IMG/VR virus record: IMGVR_UViG_3300036985_002314
Location: 1 to 31,574 of that record
Strand: one strand, 5' to 3'
Source of the DNA: a virus
Length of the DNA: 31,574 nucleotides
The stretch's first letter is position 1, and every line of letters begins with the position of its first letter. Shown in pieces: positions 28,754 through 31,574 of the stretch. The notes under the pieces were generated by a model. It did no database searches. It saw nothing but the letters and a program-made list of their open reading frames with translations, and had not been told where the DNA came from. Position numbers and translations under genes: made by a program.

Positions 28754-28761
28754 ATGCCTTT
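28735..28761 (+). terminator. Weak terminator-like hairpin at the end of the gp51-like frame
   Basis: An 8-bp stem GGCATCTA / TAGATGCC (28738-28745 with 28751-28758) with an AAAAA loop can be lengthened by a G-T pair and two A-T pairs. Only three T follow before G, so termination would be weak. The stop codon of the gp51-like frame lies in the 3' arm, and a promoter-like motif begins directly after it. Confidence 0.4.
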
Positions 28762-28777
28762 GATATTTATAATAAAC
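28762..28777 (+). promoter_or_regulatory. Late-promoter-like motif for the tape measure gene
   Basis: GATATTTATAATAAAC is a full copy, with TATAAT at 28768-28773, 12 bases before the ATG at 28786. Confidence 0.55.
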
Positions 28778-28785
28778 TATTTATA

Positions 28786-31125
28786 ATGGCTAAAAAATCA
28801 CCAGTAACAGATTCTACTCAAGAAATGAAGGACTTCAATAAAGAAGCTGCTTCATTAGTAACTGTATTACAAGATTTAGCCACTGCTTTAAATCAAAATG
28901 CTAAACAAGCTGCTAAATTTACCCAAGAATCAGTATCAGCTTATACAGTAAGTACTAAAGACGCTATTAAATTAGCGGATAAATTAAGTGGATATAATAT
29001 TAATCTACTTAAAACTAAAGCCTCAGAAAAACAATTTAATAGAGATTTAGCTAAATTTCAACAAAATTATGCTAGAATAGCAGCGCGTATTAGTGTTTTA
29101 GAAGAAAAAAGATTAACAGCATCAAAAGAAGAACAAGTTTATATTGACAAAGCGCTTAAAAATCTTATAGCGACAGCTGAAACAATGGATAAAGCAGCAG
29201 ATCATGCTGATACTTTATCAGATAAATTTAAAGATATTAATAGTCAAACTAAAGTATTTGATAGTTTAGCGAATTTCTTTAAAGATATTCCTGTTGTTAG
29301 TAAAATATTAGGTGACTTTCAAAAAGCAGCAGACAAATCTAGAGAATCAGCTGTTAAAGGTGGAGACGCATTTAAAGCGGGAGCTAAAGAATTAGGAAAG
29401 TTAGCAGTTAAAGGTTTAGGTGCTTTAGGTGTTTCTTTTATGGTTAAAGGAATAAAAGATATAGATGAAAAAATAACATCTTTATCTAGAAACTTAAACA
29501 TAAGCAGAGGAGAAGCAGATAAATTAGCAAAATCATTTAACTCAGTAGCTAGAGATATAAAAGGTATTACTGGTAAAGATTTATCAACTGCTACTCAAGC
29601 TTTTGCTAAAACTTTAGGTACAACAGCAGTAATAAGTAAAGACGCAGCTGAAGAATTTGCTACACAAACTAAATTTTTAGGATTGTCAGTAGAAGAAGCT
29701 TCTAAATTAGTTACTTTAACTACAGCCACTAATAAAAATGCTAAAGATTTTGGTAACCAAATTAGAGGAGAAGTAATAGCAAGTAATGCTTTAAATAATA
29801 CTGCTCTTGATTATAAAGATATTACTAAAGATATAGCTAATTCAAATGCCTCTATTCAACTATCTATAGTAGGGCAAGGTAAAAGTTTAGGTCAAGCTGC
29901 TATTGAAGCTAAAAAACTAGGATTAAATTTAAACGCGGTAGACCAAATAGCAGGTTCATTATTAAATTTTGAACAATCAATATCTGCTGAATTAGAAGCT
30001 GAGTTATTAACAGGTAGAAATATTAATTTAGAAAAAGCACGTTTATATGCTTTAAATAATGACACAGCAGGTGTAGCAAGAGAAATAGCGGCTCAAGGTA
30101 TCACAACAGCAAAGTTTGCTGGAATGAACCGAATCCAACAAGAAGCTATTGCTAAATCTATAGGTATGAGTCGTGAAGACTTAGCTAAATCATTATTAGA
30201 ACAACAAGCATTAACTAATTTAGGAGTAAAAGATAAAACTGAATTAGACAAAAAAGTATTACTTCGAGTTAAAGAAATTAATGCTATTCAAGATGCAACA
30301 GCTAGAGAAGAAGCTAGAGCTAAATTAATAAAAGATTTAGGTAGTGATGAATTAGTAAGACAACAAGAAAATAGAACTTTAGCTGAATTACAAGCTGATG
30401 CTTCTCAAAAAATAGTTGAAGCATTTGATAAACTTAGTCCTTTATTAAATATAATTAATAAAGTATTTGGATATATAGAAAAAAATGTCCAACTTATAGC
30501 TTTAGGTTTAACAGCTATGGCTGCTTCTTCTGTTTTTTCTAAATTTAAAAGTCTTAAATCTGACTCAGCAAATATAGCTAGTAATTTATCTGAAGAAGCA
30601 GCGTATTCTGGTGCTAAAGTAGGTAGAGGAAAAAATGGAAGATTTACATCATTAAAAGGAAAAAAAGGTAAATTTGGAAAAGGAATAGGCATTGCTGGTT
30701 TAGCTGGTGGATTAGGATTAGATATGATTGCTAATTCTGCTGAGGAATCAGGTAACACAGGATTAGCTACAGCAGCAAATATAGGAAGTTCAGCGTTAAC
30801 AGGTGCCGCTATAGGATCAATGATTCCAGTTATAGGAACAGCAATTGGAGCTGCTTTAGGAGCAGGATATGGATTATATGAATCTATGCAACCTAAAGGC
30901 CCAGAATTTGCTGAAGGTGGTATTGTAACTGGTACAACATATAATGCTACTATAGGTGAAGCGGGTCCTGAAGCTATTGTACCTTTAGATAAATTTAATG
31001 CATTTATTGATAATATGTTAAAATCTAATGGTGAGTTAATAGCGGCTGTAAAACAAGGCGGAAATGTGTATATTGATAATAGAATGGCAGGAACAGCTAA
31101 AGCTTTAGGTACATATAAAATATAA
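28786..31125 (+). CDS. Tail tape measure protein
   Basis: The 779-residue protein sets tail length and leaves through the tube at infection. The N-terminal 200 residues are charged, Ala/Lys-rich helix with coiled-coil character. The middle remains helical with many Ala, Lys and Glu. Hydrophobic stretches at about 560-586 (VQLIALGLTAMAASSVF) and 632-706 (GIGIAGLAGGLGL, then TGAAIGSMIPVIGTAIGAAL) are the membrane-active type usual in these proteins. Near the C-terminus, EGGIVTGTTYNATIGEAGPE followed by AIVPL (about 710-734) is the standard tape-measure end motif. By the rule of thumb of 0.15 nm per residue the tail would be near 115 nm. I see no peptidoglycan hydrolase domain. It follows the assembly chaperone pair, as expected. 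Confidence 0.9.
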   Translation: MAKKSPVTDSTQEMKDFNKEAASLVTVLQDLATALNQNAKQAAKFTQESVSAYTVSTKDAIKLADKLSGYNINLLKTKASEKQFNRDLAKFQQNYARIAARISVLEEKRLTASKEEQVYIDKALKNLIATAETMDKAADHADTLSDKFKDINSQTKVFDSLANFFKDIPVVSKILGDFQKAADKSRESAVKGGDAFKAGAKELGKLAVKGLGALGVSFMVKGIKDIDEKITSLSRNLNISRGEADKLAKSFNSVARDIKGITGKDLSTATQAFAKTLGTTAVISKDAAEEFATQTKFLGLSVEEASKLVTLTTATNKNAKDFGNQIRGEVIASNALNNTALDYKDITKDIANSNASIQLSIVGQGKSLGQAAIEAKKLGLNLNAVDQIAGSLLNFEQSISAELEAELLTGRNINLEKARLYALNNDTAGVAREIAAQGITTAKFAGMNRIQQEAIAKSIGMSREDLAKSLLEQQALTNLGVKDKTELDKKVLLRVKEINAIQDATAREEARAKLIKDLGSDELVRQQENRTLAELQADASQKIVEAFDKLSPLLNIINKVFGYIEKNVQLIALGLTAMAASSVFSKFKSLKSDSANIASNLSEEAAYSGAKVGRGKNGRFTSLKGKKGKFGKGIGIAGLAGGLGLDMIANSAEESGNTGLATAANIGSSALTGAAIGSMIPVIGTAIGAALGAGYGLYESMQPKGPEFAEGGIVTGTTYNATIGEAGPEAIVPLDKFNAFIDNMLKSNGELIAAVKQGGNVYIDNRMAGTAKALGTYKI

Positions 31126-31130
31126 TAAAT

Positions 31131-31148
31131 TAATATTTATAACAAAAT
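31131..31148 (+). promoter_or_regulatory. Late-promoter-like motif
   Basis: TAATATTTATAACAAAAT, with C in place of T in the second half (TATAAC), 14 bases before the ATG at 31163. Confidence 0.45.
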
Positions 31149-31162
31149 TAAAACATAAAATT

Positions 31163-31432
31163 ATGGGCTTATTAGACAGATTAAGAAAACAAGGTTCAAA
31201 CCAAAGTAAATACGGAGGTAATACACCACCAACAAATCCATTAGCAACTAAAGAATCAAAAATGCATGCATTTGGAGAAGCACCAGGCTATTCATTAAAT
31301 GGCGCTTTTAACTCAACTGTAACACGTGATTACAATAAGTATGATGATGGTGTATTAAATACATTACCTCAACCATCAAACCTTGACATTAAAACACCTG
31401 CACAAAAATACGTAGACGTTAAACCAGCGTAA
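31163..31432 (+). CDS. Unknown small protein after the tape measure gene
   Basis: The 89-residue product starts with a basic amphipathic helix (MGLLDRLRKQGSN) and continues in Pro-, Asn- and Gly-rich sequence with little regular structure (GGNTPPTNPLATKES, NTLPQPSNLDIKTPAQKY). There is no membrane segment. I know no family for it. It overlaps the next gene by one base (TAATG), so the two are probably coupled, and its place behind the tape measure gene suggests a baseplate or tail-tip part. Confidence 0.65.
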   Translation: MGLLDRLRKQGSNQSKYGGNTPPTNPLATKESKMHAFGEAPGYSLNGAFNSTVTRDYNKYDDGVLNTLPQPSNLDIKTPAQKYVDVKPA

Positions 31433-31574
31433 TGGGATTAAGAGATATCTTTACTAACCCCAGTAAATTTGTATTTTACGGAGGGGCAGGCTATCCTACA
31501 CCAAATGTTTACACAGGTGGTGTAAATGGGGTAGAGCCTCTGTTAACTCTTAAATACGGTAAAGATTCTCCAGG
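31432..31574 (+). CDS. Unknown protein, N-terminal 47 residues only
   Basis: The frame opens with ATG 31432, overlapping the TAA of the gene before it, and runs off the right edge. It starts MGLRDIFTNPSKFVFYGGAG and continues with Tyr-, Gly- and Val-rich sequence. The first residues (MGL.D...) resemble those of the preceding protein but not beyond. A baseplate or tail protein is likely from position; no family can be named from this fragment. Confidence 0.6.
   Translation, partial: MGLRDIFTNPSKFVFYGGAGYPTPNVYTGGVNGVEPLLTLKYGKDSP

Noticed and set aside
30405-30758. Minus-strand frame of 117 codons opposite the tape measure gene
   Set aside because: It is antisense to the hydrophobic end of the tape measure gene and shows only mirrored Ala/Pro composition.
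1-31574. tRNA genes or other structured RNA genes
   Set aside because: Intergenic gaps are short (largest 221 bases, 142-362) and AT-rich, and I saw no cloverleaf or T-loop sequence in them. The 28513-28785 gap is filled by the gp51-like frame.

Overview
The window is a stretch of the late (virion-structure) region of a T4-like contractile-tailed phage, and every recognisable gene lies on the + strand. The order is: end of a gp23-like major capsid gene, a PhoH ATPase, an unknown structural-looking gene, neck/tail-completion genes (gp13-, gp14- and gp15-like), a fibre module, tail sheath (gp18-like), tail tube (gp19-like), a gp26/gp51-like tail-assembly gene pair, the tape measure gene, and two genes at the right edge. 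The DNA is AT-rich outside the fibre repeats. Almost no start codon has a Shine-Dalgarno sequence; starts sit in A-rich leaders instead. That fits a host in the Bacteroidota, although host assignment from this window is inference.

The unusual part is a module of about 21 kb (4171-25070) between the gp15-like and gp18-like genes. It holds two giant paralogous fibre proteins of 3616 and 1600 residues. About four fifths of the first and 70 percent of the second is Gly-X-Y triplet repeat in which Y is nearly always Ser and X is Leu, Thr, Ile, Gln, Val or Ala, with no proline in the repeat blocks. The repeats are broken by folded islands: a probable beta-sandwich, YadA-like beta-roll repeats, and in the first fibre a C-terminal S74-type self-cleaving chaperone. 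Between the fibres lie two glycosyltransferase genes (a GT9-like enzyme and a two-domain GT4 plus GT2-like enzyme), a small membrane protein and three proteins of unknown function. The simplest reading is a fibre module with its own glycosylation enzymes acting on Ser/Thr-rich repeats, but the link is inferred from position and composition only.

Operon structure is visible. Three strong intrinsic terminators (168-193, 19935-19958, 27695-27721) and a recurring AT-only motif close to ATATTTATAATAAA divide the region into transcription units. The motif lies just upstream of many genes and often only 6-12 bases from the ATG. It is a good candidate for the phage late promoter and may give nearly leaderless mRNAs.

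Between the tail tube and tape measure genes, the 247-residue gp26-like gene ends in a run of seven T. An ORF without a usable start codon continues in the +1 frame and carries a gp51-like sequence. This has the position and form of a tail-assembly-chaperone programmed frameshift, here +1 (or -2) rather than the common -1; a one-base sequence error in the T run is the main alternative.
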